From positions 771,716-835,715 of the forward strand of contig NZ_JAJIRQ010000001.1 of assembly GCF_025717605.1 (NCBI RefSeq): DNA of 64,000 bases. Reading direction: 5' to 3'. A program made the translations under genes and the position numbers. Within the stretch, counting starts at the first letter, position 1. Each line of letters begins with the position of its first letter. This DNA is from Paucibacter sp. TC2R-5 (GTDB lineage Bacteria > Pseudomonadota > Gammaproteobacteria > Burkholderiales > Burkholderiaceae_C). Below the pieces are notes generated by a model that was not told the DNA's origin, ran no database searches, and saw only the letters and a list, made by a program, of their open reading frames with translations. Below are positions 36,476-45,005 of this stretch, piece by piece.

Positions 36476-36551
36476 GGGTGCTTAGCTCAGTTGGTAGAGC
36501 ATCGCCTTTACACGGCGCAGGTCGGCGGTTCGAGCCCGTCAGCACCCACCA
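36476..36551 (+). tRNA. tRNA-Val (anticodon TAC)
   Basis: A 76-nt cloverleaf with encoded CCA: acceptor GGGTGCT/AGCACCC, D stem GCTC/GAGC, anticodon loop TTTACAC (anticodon UAC), T arm GGTTCGAGCC. The anticodon stem TCGCC/GGCGC has a mismatch at its outer pair. It lies 30 bases after hupB, so it may be processed from a hupB read-through transcript. Confidence 0.95.
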
Positions 36552-36610
36552 AAATTGCCCTGACCCAGAACAGTTCTGGGCGAGGGCTGTGGCTGAATTG
36601 CCATCCCCCG

Positions 36611-36636
36611 CAAAGGCGAACCCCGGTTCGCCTTTG
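36611..36636 (+). terminator. Strong hairpin after tRNA-Val, possible terminator or processing signal
   Basis: CAAAGGCGAACC (36611-36622) and GGTTCGCCTTTG (36625-36636) form a near-perfect 10-12 bp hairpin. The following bases are GTCGTG, not a run of T, so intrinsic termination would be weak. It lies between tRNA-Val and ppiD. Confidence 0.45.
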
Positions 36637-36677
36637 TCGTGTCTGCCCGTATGCATGCATGTTTGAGGTTTTGACTG

Positions 36678-38588
36678 ATGTTTGAATTTGTCCGTAAGCA
36701 CACGCGCTTGTTTCAGTTCATCTTGCTGATTCTGATCTTGCCGTCCTTTGTTCTGGTGGGCATGCAGGGCTATACCAGTTTCATGGATGGCTCCAATACG
36801 GGCGTGGCGACCGTCAACGGCCGCAAGATCACGCAGGCCGAGGCCGACGCCGCTCACCGTGAGCAGGTGGAGCGCATGCGCCGTCAAATGCCCAACCTGG
36901 ATGCCAAGTTGCTGGACTCGCCCGAAGTGCGGCGCGAATCGCTGGACGGTCTGGTGCGTGAGCGTGTGATGCAGGCCGCCGCAGAGAAGCAACACTTGGT
37001 GGTGTCCGACGAGCGTTTGCAGTCGATGTTCTTGAATGACCCGCAGTTCGCCTTTTTGCGCAATGCTGATGGCTCGATCAACAAGAGCGTGATTGCAGCC
37101 CAAGGCATGAGCTCGCAAATGTTTGTGGAGCGCTTGCGGCAAGACCTGACCCTGCGTCAAGTTTCGGCCGGCGTGGCTGGCATGACGGTGTCGGCCGAGG
37201 CCAACGCCACGGTTGCCTTTGACGCCTTGCTGCAGCAGCGTGAAGTGCAGCTGCAGCGCTTTGATGCCAAGGACTTTGCTGCCCGCATCGAGCCCACAGA
37301 TGCGCAAATTGAAGCCTTCTACAAGGACCCGGCCAATGCCGCGCAGTTCCAAATGGCGGAGAGCGCGCAGATCCAATATCTGGTCTTGGACCTGGAGGTT
37401 TTGAAGGCCGGCGTCAGCGTCAACGAAGAAGACTTGCGCAAGTATTTTGAGGAAAACGCCGTGCGCTTTTCGGTCGCCGAAGAGCGCCGCGCCAGCCATA
37501 TCTTGATCAAGTCTGAGAAGGGCGCCTCCGCCGCCGATCGCGCCAAGGCCAAGGCACAGGCCGAGGAACTGCTGGCGCAAGTGCGCAAGACGCCAGCCTC
37601 GTTTGCCGAAGTAGCCAAGAAGAACTCGCAGGATGAGGGCTCCGCGCCCAATGGTGGAGACTTGGACTTCTTCGGGCGCGGCGCCATGGTCAAACCTTTC
37701 GAAGATGCCGCTTATGCCTTGAAGAAAGGTGAAATCAGCAATATCGTCGAATCCGATTTCGGCTTCCACGTCATTCAGTTGACCGGTGTTCGCGGTGGCG
37801 ATAAAAAGAGCTTTGAGTCCGTGCGCGGCGATATTGAGGCCGATGTGCGCAAGCAACTGGCACAAAAACGTTTCTCCGAAGCGGCCGAACAGTTCAGCAA
37901 TATGGTTTATGAGCAGTCAGACAGCCTGCAGCCGGCCGCCGACAAATTCAAGCTGACCCTTTCGACCGCGACCGTGCAGCGCAACCCGGCGCCCGGCGCG
38001 ACCGGCCCATTGGCTTCGGCCAAATTGCTGGACGCGGTGTTCGGCAATGAAGCCTTGCGCAACAAGCGCAACACCGAAGCGGTGGAAACGGGCTCGAATC
38101 AGCTGGCTGCGGCCCGCGTTGTTCAGCACAACCCTTCGCATCTGCAGCCGCTTGCCGACGTCAAGGTGCAGGTGCGTGCGCAGCTGGTGCGCAAGCTCGC
38201 GATCGCTGAAGCGGTCAAGGCCGGGGAAGCCCGACTGGCAGCGCTGAAGAAGGATGGCGACTTGGCCGGGCTGAGCGCTCCCGTGATTGTTTCTCGGGCT
38301 TTGCCGCGCGATTTGCCGCGCAAAGTCTTGGACGGCATTCTGTCCGTCGATGCGAGTAAGCTGCCCGCAGTGCTTGGCGTTGATGCGGGCGAGGGCGTGT
38401 TTGTTGTGGCCAGCCTGAGCAAGGTCTTGCCGCGTGACCCGGCCGTGGTGGATGCCAAGCGTGCGGCGCAGCAATATGCACAGGCATGGAATGCCGCCGA
38501 GTCCGAAGCCTTTTTTGACGCGATGAAGACGCGCTTCAAGGTCAATGTGAAGGCGCCCGCAGCGGCAGCTTCAGGGGCGACACGCTGA
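36678..38588 (+). CDS. ppiD: Periplasmic folding chaperone PpiD (SurA_N/parvulin)
   Basis: A 636-residue membrane-anchored periplasmic chaperone. It starts MFEFVRKHTRLFQFILLILI, with one N-terminal membrane segment, then a SurA_N-like chaperone domain, and a parvulin domain from ASHILIKSEKGASAADRAKA to the end of FGFHVIQLTGVRGG, with a C-terminal PpiD-like chaperone part. E. coli PpiD sits at the SecYEG exit and assists secreted proteins. The length matches the family. The ATG at 36678 was chosen for the classic MFE(F/x)VRKH start. It probably has no partner gene downstream; a tRNA-His promoter follows. Confidence 0.94.
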   Translation: MFEFVRKHTRLFQFILLILILPSFVLVGMQGYTSFMDGSNTGVATVNGRKITQAEADAAHREQVERMRRQMPNLDAKLLDSPEVRRESLDGLVRERVMQAAAEKQHLVVSDERLQSMFLNDPQFAFLRNADGSINKSVIAAQGMSSQMFVERLRQDLTLRQVSAGVAGMTVSAEANATVAFDALLQQREVQLQRFDAKDFAARIEPTDAQIEAFYKDPANAAQFQMAESAQIQYLVLDLEVLKAGVSVNEEDLRKYFEENAVRFSVAEERRASHILIKSEKGASAADRAKAKAQAEELLAQVRKTPASFAEVAKKNSQDEGSAPNGGDLDFFGRGAMVKPFEDAAYALKKGEISNIVESDFGFHVIQLTGVRGGDKKSFESVRGDIEADVRKQLAQKRFSEAAEQFSNMVYEQSDSLQPAADKFKLTLSTATVQRNPAPGATGPLASAKLLDAVFGNEALRNKRNTEAVETGSNQLAAARVVQHNPSHLQPLADVKVQVRAQLVRKLAIAEAVKAGEARLAALKKDGDLAGLSAPVIVSRALPRDLPRKVLDGILSVDASKLPAVLGVDAGEGVFVVASLSKVLPRDPAVVDAKRAAQQYAQAWNAAESEAFFDAMKTRFKVNVKAPAAAASGATR

Positions 38589-38687
38589 ACTTAGGGGAAA
38601 GGGCGGGCGTATTTGCCTCGCTAGCCGGCCCGATCTTTGTAGAGTTTCAGTGCAAATCTCCGAATAAAGAAAATTTCAGTAGAACGC

Positions 38688-38717
38688 TTGCATTCAAGCC
38701 GAGAATCGTTCTATAAT
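38688..38717 (+). promoter_or_regulatory. Promoter of tRNA-His
   Basis: TTGCAT (38688-38693) and a perfect TATAAT (38712-38717) are separated by 18 bases and placed about 13 bases before the tRNA. Confidence 0.75.
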
Positions 38718-38729
38718 CTTAAGCTCTGC

Positions 38730-38806
38730 GGTGGTTGTAGCTCAGTTGGTAGAGTCCAGGATTGTGATTCCTGTTGTCGTGGGTTCGAGCCCCATCAGCC
38801 ACCCCA
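38730..38806 (+). tRNA. tRNA-His (anticodon GTG)
   Basis: A 77-nt cloverleaf with the histidine-specific extra 5' G (38730) opposite C73, acceptor GTGGTTG/CAGCCAC, anticodon stem CAGGA/TCCTG around TTGTGAT (anticodon GUG), T arm GGGTTCGAGCCCC and encoded CCA. Confidence 0.97.
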
Positions 38807-38839
38807 AAATTATCTAGGTGAGTCAATCACTTAGAAGAA

Positions 38840-38870
38840 AAGCCACCCTAGCGGTGGCTTTTTGTTTTTC
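38840..38870 (+). terminator. Rho-independent terminator of tRNA-His
   Basis: AAGCCACC (38840-38847), loop CTAGC, GGTGGCTT (38853-38860), then a T-rich tract TTTGTTTTTC. Confidence 0.9.
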
Positions 38871-38924
38871 TGCTGCGTTCTTTTGCTTGAGTCGAAGCAG
38901 CCCCGTCAGGAGCGGCCGCTGAGA

Positions 38925-39386
38925 TCACCAGCTCGAAAACGGGTGCGTGGCCAACTGCGAGTTGAAGTAACGCGTTTCTTCGGTGACTTCTTGGCCCAAC
39001 CAGGGCGGCAGATCAAACTGTTGGTCGGGCGAGCTCAGTTCAATCTCGGCCACGACCAAACCAGCGTTGTCACCCAGGAATTCATCCAACTCCCAGTTCA
39101 TGCCCGCAAAGGGGACGTGGCGACGAATCTTCTCGACGCGAGGGCCGTCGCACAAGGCCAGCATTTGTTCGGCATCGCGCAAGGGCACCGCGTACTCAAA
39201 TTCAGCACGGCTTGCGCCAATACTCTGGCCCTTGACGGTGAGCCAGGCTTGTTCGCCCTTGATCCGAACCCGAACCGTGCGGGCTGGGTCGCGGTTCAGA
39301 TAGCCCTGGCTGATGTACTCGCCGGCGTCGTGCAGTTTCCAGGCTTCACCAATGACAAGAAATTTGCGCTCGATTTCGATGCCCAT
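38925..39386 (-). CDS. CYTH-domain protein, inorganic triphosphatase-like
   Basis: A 153-residue CYTH (CyaB/thiamine triphosphatase) domain protein. The hallmark EIERKFLV is at the N-terminus, followed by TVRVRIKGEQAWLTVKG and ELDEFLG, whose acidic and basic residues line the tunnel that binds triphosphate and metal. Small stand-alone members are usually inorganic triphosphatases; class IV adenylate cyclases share the fold, and the sequence alone does not decide between them. It starts 22 bases after the pyrD stop on the same strand, so the pair may be co-transcribed. Confidence 0.9.
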   Translation of the reverse strand: MGIEIERKFLVIGEAWKLHDAGEYISQGYLNRDPARTVRVRIKGEQAWLTVKGQSIGASRAEFEYAVPLRDAEQMLALCDGPRVEKIRRHVPFAGMNWELDEFLGDNAGLVVAEIELSSPDQQFDLPPWLGQEVTEETRYFNSQLATHPFSSW

Positions 39387-39408
39387 GACTGCAGACTCCA
39401 GCTGCTAC

Positions 39409-40449
39409 TCAGACGCGCGCCAGCGCAGCCGCGCATTCGCTGACCAGGGCAGGTCCCTTGTAAATCAAGCCTGTATAGAGTTGCACCACGTCGGCGCCGG
39501 CTTGAATCTTTGCGCGTGCATCGGCGCCGCTCAATACGCCGCCAACACCAATGATGGGATAGTTGCTCCCCAGCGCTGAGCGCAAGAGTCGAATCACTCG
39601 GTTGCTGGCCTCGAACACGGGCCTGCCGGACAAACCACCGGCCTCATCGGCATGGGCCAAGCCCTTGACCGCGTCGCGGGAGATGGTGGTGTTGGTGGCG
39701 ATGACACCGTCGATGCCGTTGTTTTGCAGGGTTTGGGCAATCACCGCAACTTGTGCTTCGTCCAGGTCGGGTGCGATCTTGACGAACATGGGTACCTTGC
39801 GCTTGCCCGCCGCCTCCAACTTCAGCTTTTTTTCTTGCAGCGTGGACAGCAAGGCATCCAGCGCCTCGTCGCTTTGTAAGGCCCGCAGGTTCTTGGTGTT
39901 AGGACTGGAAATGTTGACGGTGATGTAGTCGGCATGAGGGAACACGCCTTCCAATCCGATCAAATAGTCATCGGCCGCGTTCTCGATCGGGGTCGCCGCG
40001 TTTTTGCCGATGTTCAGGCCAATCAAGCCGCCAGCGGCGCGAAAGCTGTGAGCACGCTGCACATTGCTTAAAAAGCTGGCCAGGCCTTCGTTGTTGAAGC
40101 CCAAGCGGTTGATCAGGGCATCGGCCTGCGGCAGGCGAAACATACGTGGTTTGTCGTTACCGGGCTGGCCTTTGGGCGTGACGGTGCCGACTTCAATGAA
40201 GCCGAAACCCATGGCGCCGAGCCCGTCGATGCAGCGGCCGTTTTTGTCCAAACCGGCGGCGAGGCCTATGCGATTGGGGAACTTCAGGCCGGCCAGCATC
40301 AGCGGGTCTTGCACGCGGTTTTGGGACCACAGGCATTGCGCTGGCGTGTTTTGCATCTTGGCGATGGCGCCGAGGGTGAGTTCATGCGCGTGCTCAGGGT
40401 CGAGGCCGAACAGGAAGGGGCGGGTGAGGGCGTAGGGGATCAGAGGCAT
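39409..40449 (-). CDS. pyrD: Dihydroorotate dehydrogenase (quinone), class 2
   Basis: PyrD oxidises dihydroorotate to orotate in pyrimidine synthesis, passing electrons to quinone at the inner membrane. The 346-residue protein has the class 2 N-terminal membrane-associating helices ([19 protein letters not shown]), FMN-barrel motifs [10 protein letters not shown] and [18 protein letters not shown], the catalytic serine in [12 protein letters not shown], and [11 protein letters not shown] near the end. The ATG at 40449 gives the family start. It is divergent from the DAHP synthase gene with 83 bases between. Confidence 0.97.
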   Translation of the reverse strand: MPLIPYALTRPFLFGLDPEHAHELTLGAIAKMQNTPAQCLWSQNRVQDPLMLAGLKFPNRIGLAAGLDKNGRCIDGLGAMGFGFIEVGTVTPKGQPGNDKPRMFRLPQADALINRLGFNNEGLASFLSNVQRAHSFRAAGGLIGLNIGKNAATPIENAADDYLIGLEGVFPHADYITVNISSPNTKNLRALQSDEALDALLSTLQEKKLKLEAAGKRKVPMFVKIAPDLDEAQVAVIAQTLQNNGIDGVIATNTTISRDAVKGLAHADEAGGLSGRPVFEASNRVIRLLRSALGSNYPIIGVGGVLSGADARAKIQAGADVVQLYTGLIYKGPALVSECAAALARV

Positions 40450-40532
40450 GGGTGGAATTGTCGCATTCCGTGTTGACGGGCTCCCCTTTTTGAGCGGCAT
40501 AGATAATCGAAGCAACTGAAAGGCTGTTGCTG

Positions 40533-41657
40533 ATGAAATTCCTTGATAACCCCGCTCAAGATCGCGAAGTAGGCTCGCGTGATGAGACCCGTGATACCAC
40601 GCGTACCGACGACACCCGCATCGGTGCAGTGCGCCCATTGATCTCGCCGGCCTTGCTGCTGGATCAGCTGCCGCTGCCCGATGCATCGCTGGAGTTGGTC
40701 GAAAAAGCGCGCCAAGACATCAGCGCGATTCTGCATGGGCGCGATGACCGCTTGTTGGTGGTGGTGGGGCCTTGCTCCATCCATGATCATGACCAAGCGA
40801 TGGACTACGCGCGCCTGCTCAAGAGCCTGAATGATGAGTTGAAGCAGGACTTGCTGATCGTGATGCGGGTCTATTTTGAAAAGCCGCGCACGACGGTTGG
40901 GTGGAAGGGCTATATCAATGACCCGCGCCTGGACGGCAGCTTCCACATGAACGAAGGCCTGCGCTTGGCGCGCCAATTATTGTTGGATGTGACGGCGCTG
41001 GGTTTGCCGGCCGGCACTGAATTTTTGGACCTGCTGTCGCCCCAATACATCAGCGACTTGATCGCGTGGGGGGCGATTGGCGCGCGGACGACCGAGAGCC
41101 AGAGCCACAGGCAGTTGGCCTCCGGCCTGAGTTGCCCGGTTGGCTTCAAGAATGGCACCGACGGGGGCATCAAGGTGGCCTCGGATGCGGTGTTGGCAGC
41201 GTCGGCTGCACATGCATTCATCGGCATGACCAAGATGGGCGCGGCAGCGATTTTTGAAACCCGCGGCAATCAAGACTGCCACATCATTTTGCGCGGCGGC
41301 AAGGCGCCGAATTTCGATGCGGCCTCGGTGGCTGCGGCCTGTGAAGCCATGCGCGCGGCAGGCTTGCGCGAGCAGGTGATGGTGGATTTTTCGCATGCCA
41401 ATTCGAGCAAAAAGTATGAGCGGCAGATCGATGTGGGCCAAGACGTTGCCCAGCAAATCGCCGGCGGCGATGCCCGCATCACCGGCGTGATGATCGAGTC
41501 GCATCTGCAGGCAGGCCGGCAAGACCTGGCCCCAGGTCAGAGCTCGGCTGACTTGAAACCGGGCGTGTCGATCACCGATGCTTGCCTGGGGTGGACACAG
41601 ACCGAGCCGCTCTTGCGTGACCTGAGTAGAGCGGTGAGGCAGCGCCGCGGCCAGTAA
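40533..41657 (+). CDS. 3-deoxy-7-phosphoheptulonate synthase, class I
   Basis: DAHP synthase condenses phosphoenolpyruvate with erythrose 4-phosphate, the first step of aromatic amino acid synthesis. The 374-residue AroF/G/H-type protein has [51 protein letters not shown] and [10 protein letters not shown], with metal ligands Cys, His and Glu in place. Which aromatic amino acid inhibits it cannot be told, so no isozyme letter is given. The ATG at 40533 was chosen over a TTG at 40527. Confidence 0.95.
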   Translation: MKFLDNPAQDREVGSRDETRDTTRTDDTRIGAVRPLISPALLLDQLPLPDASLELVEKARQDISAILHGRDDRLLVVVGPCSIHDHDQAMDYARLLKSLNDELKQDLLIVMRVYFEKPRTTVGWKGYINDPRLDGSFHMNEGLRLARQLLLDVTALGLPAGTEFLDLLSPQYISDLIAWGAIGARTTESQSHRQLASGLSCPVGFKNGTDGGIKVASDAVLAASAAHAFIGMTKMGAAAIFETRGNQDCHIILRGGKAPNFDAASVAAACEAMRAAGLREQVMVDFSHANSSKKYERQIDVGQDVAQQIAGGDARITGVMIESHLQAGRQDLAPGQSSADLKPGVSITDACLGWTQTEPLLRDLSRAVRQRRGQ

Positions 41658-41805
41658 ATTTCCTGAGCTAGCAGGCGAGCGCGCCACCGTTGGCGCCGGG
41701 TATCTGCACTTGGCGCGTCTGCCTTGCCACACATCGCATCCCGCTGTCGGGCGCAATTCAGGGTCCTTAGAGTTCAGTCATCTTCACTGTTCTCAAGGAT
41801 TCCAG

Positions 41806-42252
41806 ATGAATGCCAGCAAACGCTTTGCAGCCCATAGTGCTGTTTTCTTGATCCTGGCTTGCGCCATGGCAGTTGCCGCGCCGGCGCATGCGGTTGACGT
41901 GGAGGTCGAGGTCAGCGGGCTGACTCAGACCGAGGGGCGTGTGATGGTTGGCGTCTTCACCGATGCGGGCACTTGGTTAAAGAAGGCCGCTACCGGCGTG
42001 TCCGCCGAGGCGAATCAACAAAAAGACGGCAAGTTGTTGATCAAGCTGCAAAACCTGCCCGAAGGCAGCCTGGCCCTGAGTGTTTTTCATGATGTCAATG
42101 GCAATGGCCAGTTAGACAGCAATGCCATGGGCATGCCCAAAGAGCCTTACGGCTTTTCAAACAATGCGGCCGGTATGTTCGGCCCGCCAAAATTTGAGAA
42201 AGCAGTGTTTGAAGCCAAGGCCGGCGCGCGCCTCAATGTGCAGTTGAACTGA
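41806..42252 (+). CDS. DUF2141 exported protein
   Basis: A 148-residue protein with a signal peptide (SAVFLILACAMAVAAPAHA) and a single DUF2141 beta domain. Its hallmark is AVSVFHDVNGNGQLDSN-like (here LSVFHDVNGNGQLDSN) followed by GMPKEPYGFSNNA. The family is periplasmic or outer-membrane, has no known activity, and in several bacteria lies near carotenoid genes. Here it is 15 bases upstream of a carotenoid oxygenase gene, so the two are probably one operon. The ATG at 41806 was chosen because the signal peptide begins there. Confidence 0.9.
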   Translation: MNASKRFAAHSAVFLILACAMAVAAPAHAVDVEVEVSGLTQTEGRVMVGVFTDAGTWLKKAATGVSAEANQQKDGKLLIKLQNLPEGSLALSVFHDVNGNGQLDSNAMGMPKEPYGFSNNAAGMFGPPKFEKAVFEAKAGARLNVQLN

Positions 42253-42267
42253 GGGGAGGGCACCGTG

Positions 42268-43821
42268 ATGCAAAGACGAGATTTCATCAAAAACGGGATG
42301 CTGGGACTGGCCGGTGTTGGCAATCTCAGCCTGCTGCAAGAAGCTCTTGCGGTCGGCGCTACGGCGGCCCGATTCTCGACGGCGGCCCCCGAGCTGGCGC
42401 CATTTCAGGGCTTCACCGGTAGCGAAGCCTTTGACGCCAGCGATCTGCGCGTTGAAGGCCGCTTGCCAGCCGGCTTGTGTGGTGTCTATTACCGCAACGG
42501 GCCCGGCTTGATGGCTCGCGGCGGTGAGCGCTACAGGCATTGGTTTGATGGCGATGGCTTGGTGCAGGCTTGGAGCTTTGGCGAAGCCGGCGTGCAGCAC
42601 AAGGCGCGCTTTGTGCAGACCCAGAAATTTCGCGCGGAAACTCAAGCAGGGCGTTTTTTGCTACCGGCCTTTGGCACCAGTTTTGCAGATCAGGAGTCTC
42701 GCTTGCCGGTGCGCAGCGCTGATGACGTCAACACCGCCAACACCAGCGTGATGAAGATGGACGATGGCCGGCTCTACGCCTTGTGGGAGGGCGGTAGTGC
42801 CTATGAGTTGGACCCGCAAACGCTGGCTACAAAAGGCGTTCGGGCCTGGTCCAAGGAACATGCCGGCATGCCGTTTTCTGCCCACCCCAAGGTCGAGGCG
42901 GACGGTACGGTCTGGAATTTCGGCACGCAGTCGGGCCGGATGGTGGTGTATCAGTTCTCCCCACAGGGTCAGGTCTTGCGTAGCGAGGTCTTTGCTGCGC
43001 CTGGCCCGAGTGCCATGGTGCATGACTTTGCTGTGTCGCAGCGTTACTTGGTGTTTTTGCTGTCGCCCATAGGCATGGACATGAACGCGCTGCGAGGTGG
43101 CGAGAGCATGTTGGATGCCATGCGCTGGTTGGGCAATGAATCGACGCTTGTGTTGGTCATAGACAAGGCCGACTTCAAGCGCCGCTGGGTGCTGGAAACG
43201 CCGGCCGCGATGGTCTTCCATTTTGGCAATGCCTGGGACGATGGCAAGCAGATTCATCTGGACTATGTCGAGGCGCCTGCGTTGCCGGCCATCAATGAGA
43301 AGCTGCGAATGATCATGGCGGGCCAGCGCCCTCCGGCGCAAAACCACCCGCCGTCAGCGCCACGTTTCATGCGCATTCGGCTGGGCTCCGACGGCGCGGG
43401 CGCTGCCGGCCTGGGGCGCGGGCATATCGAGCTGCAGTCGCGTGACGAATCGGTCGAGTTTCCGGTGGTGGACCCGCGTGTGGTCGCGCAGCGCTATCGC
43501 CATGTTTATTACCCGACCGCCATCGATGTTGGTGACCGTTGGGGCTTCAACGGCCTGATGCATCTGGATATTGAATCTGGCCGGCGCGAACGTTTCTCTT
43601 TTGGCAGCGATGTCGTGCTGGAAGAGCATGTCCTGGTGCCCAAGCCTGGGAGCAGCAAGGAGGGCGAGGGCTGGTTGCTGGGCCTGGGCTATGACTGCAA
43701 GGCGCGTCGTTCTTTCGCCTCTGTGTTTGATGCGCAGGCGCTCAGTGCGGGTCCGCTAGCGAGGGTGTGGCTGCCGTACTGGGTGACTTACGGTTTCCAC
43801 GGCAAGTTCTACGCGGCCTAG
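42268..43821 (+). CDS. Carotenoid cleavage oxygenase family protein with Tat signal
   Basis: A 517-residue RPE65/carotenoid oxygenase. Members cleave carotenoids, stilbenes or lignin fragments with a ferrous iron held by four histidines. Candidates for all four are visible: FSAHPKVE, MVHDFAV, MVFHFGNAW and, at the C-terminus, YGFHGKF. The N-terminus MQRRDFIKNGMLGLAGVG carries a twin-arginine motif and a short hydrophobic region, so export by Tat is likely, which is uncommon for this family. The ATG at 42268 follows GGGGAGGG; GTG at 42265 is an alternative. Substrate unknown; no carotenoid synthesis gene is in the window. Confidence 0.9.
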   Translation: MQRRDFIKNGMLGLAGVGNLSLLQEALAVGATAARFSTAAPELAPFQGFTGSEAFDASDLRVEGRLPAGLCGVYYRNGPGLMARGGERYRHWFDGDGLVQAWSFGEAGVQHKARFVQTQKFRAETQAGRFLLPAFGTSFADQESRLPVRSADDVNTANTSVMKMDDGRLYALWEGGSAYELDPQTLATKGVRAWSKEHAGMPFSAHPKVEADGTVWNFGTQSGRMVVYQFSPQGQVLRSEVFAAPGPSAMVHDFAVSQRYLVFLLSPIGMDMNALRGGESMLDAMRWLGNESTLVLVIDKADFKRRWVLETPAAMVFHFGNAWDDGKQIHLDYVEAPALPAINEKLRMIMAGQRPPAQNHPPSAPRFMRIRLGSDGAGAAGLGRGHIELQSRDESVEFPVVDPRVVAQRYRHVYYPTAIDVGDRWGFNGLMHLDIESGRRERFSFGSDVVLEEHVLVPKPGSSKEGEGWLLGLGYDCKARRSFASVFDAQALSAGPLARVWLPYWVTYGFHGKFYAA

Positions 43822-43830
43822 GTTTGACTT

Positions 43831-43859
43831 AACTTGCCTTGACTTGCCTTGACTTTGCC
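43831..43859. repeat. Short 10-bp tandem repeat after the carotenoid oxygenase gene
   Basis: AACTTGCCTT, GACTTGCCTT and GACTTTGCCA follow one another with a 10-bp period. Probably slippage; no function assigned. Confidence 0.6.
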
Positions 43860-43898
43860 AACCTTGGCTTCGCCTGGCGCTGCTCTGGGGTTTGGTGC

Positions 43899-44144
43899 TC
43901 AGAGTTTGCTCGTGTCCAGGCTGGCCACTTGTTCATCAGGCCCGGCGACGGGCTGGCTTGGCGCCTGCCCGGCCGTCTGCCTGTATTGCATGGCCGCGTC
44001 GGCCGGGTGGTCTGCCGTCTCCAGGGCACCACTGCTGACGCCCAGCACAGTCAACACCGCCAACATCGAGATCCAGCACTGCGGATCGCGACCCAGATTG
44101 AGCAGGGTTTTCAGTGCGTTGGCTAGTTTGTTCGTGCTTGTCAT
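43899..44144 (-). CDS. Small single-span membrane protein under a LexA-type box
   Basis: An 81-residue protein that I do not recognise. Residues 1-20 are basic (Lys6, Lys12, Arg19), residues about 23-41 are one hydrophobic segment (CWISMLAVLTVLGVSSGAL), and the last 40 are hydrophilic and Gln/Pro-rich. The charge pattern suggests N-terminus in the cytoplasm and C-terminus in the periplasm. The ATG at 44144 has GGGAG 9 bases upstream; an ATG two codons earlier is possible. A promoter lies just upstream with CTGT-N8-ACAG in its spacer, the LexA consensus. SOS-induced bitopic proteins of this size, such as SidA, YneA or DivS, inhibit cell division elsewhere; similarity of plan, not sequence, is all that is claimed. 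Confidence 0.6.
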   Translation of the reverse strand: MTSTNKLANALKTLLNLGRDPQCWISMLAVLTVLGVSSGALETADHPADAAMQYRQTAGQAPSQPVAGPDEQVASLDTSKL

Positions 44145-44174
44145 GTTCATCACTCCCGGCAATTCGTCGAAGTA

Positions 44175-44203
44175 ATTTAACTGTATATCTGAACAGCTGT
44201 AAA
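44175..44203 (-). promoter_or_regulatory. Promoter of the small membrane protein gene
   Basis: On the minus strand TTTACA (44198-44203) and TTAAAT (44175-44180) are spaced exactly 17 bases. The LexA-type box fills 16 of the 17 spacer bases. The predicted transcription start is about 25 bases before the start codon. Confidence 0.6.
44181..44196. promoter_or_regulatory. LexA-type SOS box
   Basis: CTGTATATCTGAACAG matches CTGT-N8-ACAG at all eight fixed positions and is AT-rich in between, as in functional SOS boxes. It is 36 bases from the start codon of the minus-strand small gene and 115 bases from rpiA on the other side, so the small gene is the probable target. Confidence 0.7.
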
Positions 44204-44311
44204 TGCAACCAGTTGTTTCGCCTGGCGTGAACTGCCGCGTCACCGAAGGCCCGGCCCGGGCTTGCCCGATAATCCAAGCTCTGCTCCATGAGCTTCAGTT
44301 TTCAAATCAGC

Positions 44312-44974
44312 ATGACCCAAGACGAACTCAAAACCCTGGTCGGCCAGGCCGCGCTTCACTATGTCGAGGCTGGCAGCATCGTCGGCGTTGGCACCGGCTC
44401 AACGGTCGACAAATTCATTGACGCGCTGGCCGCCAGCGGCATCAAGGTGGCCGGTGCAGTTTCCAGCTCGGTGCGCTCAACCGAGCGCATGAAGGGTTTG
44501 GGCATCCCGGTGCTGGACGCTGCCGAGGTGCAGCGTTTAGGCGTCTACATCGACGGTGCCGATGAGATCGACCATGGGGGCCACATGATCAAGGGTGGCG
44601 GCGCGGCCCTGACGCGCGAGAAGATCGTGGCCGATTTGGCCGAGCGGTTTGTCTGCATCGCCGATGAATCCAAGTTGGTTCAGGCGCTGGGCAAATTCCC
44701 CTTGCCGGTGGAAGTGATCCCGATGGCCGCTGCGCAGATCGCTCGGCGCTTTGCTGATTTGGGCGGCGTTGCGACCTTGCGCGCTGGTGTGGTGACCGAC
44801 AACGGCTGCCACATCTTGGATGTGACCGGTCTGCAAATCACCCAGCCGCGCGCTTTCGAGGCTGATGTCAACCAGTGGCCGGGCGTGGTGACGGTCGGCG
44901 TGTTCGCTCGCAACCGGGCCAATGTCTGCTTGCTGGGCACCGCTGAAGGCGTCAAGACCCTGCGCTTCGACTAA
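44312..44974 (+). CDS. rpiA: Ribose-5-phosphate isomerase A
   Basis: RpiA interconverts ribose 5-phosphate and ribulose 5-phosphate in the pentose phosphate pathway. The 220-residue protein has [35 protein letters not shown] with the catalytic Asp region, [14 protein letters not shown] with Glu and Lys, and the end [16 protein letters not shown]. The start [11 protein letters not shown] at 44312 matches the E. coli N-terminus; an ATG at 44288 would add eight residues. It converges with mnmC, 31 bases away. Confidence 0.97.
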   Translation: MTQDELKTLVGQAALHYVEAGSIVGVGTGSTVDKFIDALAASGIKVAGAVSSSVRSTERMKGLGIPVLDAAEVQRLGVYIDGADEIDHGGHMIKGGGAALTREKIVADLAERFVCIADESKLVQALGKFPLPVEVIPMAAAQIARRFADLGGVATLRAGVVTDNGCHILDVTGLQITQPRAFEADVNQWPGVVTVGVFARNRANVCLLGTAEGVKTLRFD

Positions 44975-45005
44975 GGTGTAGGGCTGCGCTCTGCCGCACG
45001 GGGTT

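Noticed and set aside
36612-36636. Hairpin considered as a firm intrinsic terminator
   Set aside because: No run of T follows on the plus strand, so it is kept only as a low-confidence signal.
44181-44196. LexA-type box as a control site for rpiA
   Set aside because: It is 115 bases from rpiA and sits in the spacer of a promoter facing the other way; a sugar isomerase is also an unlikely SOS gene.
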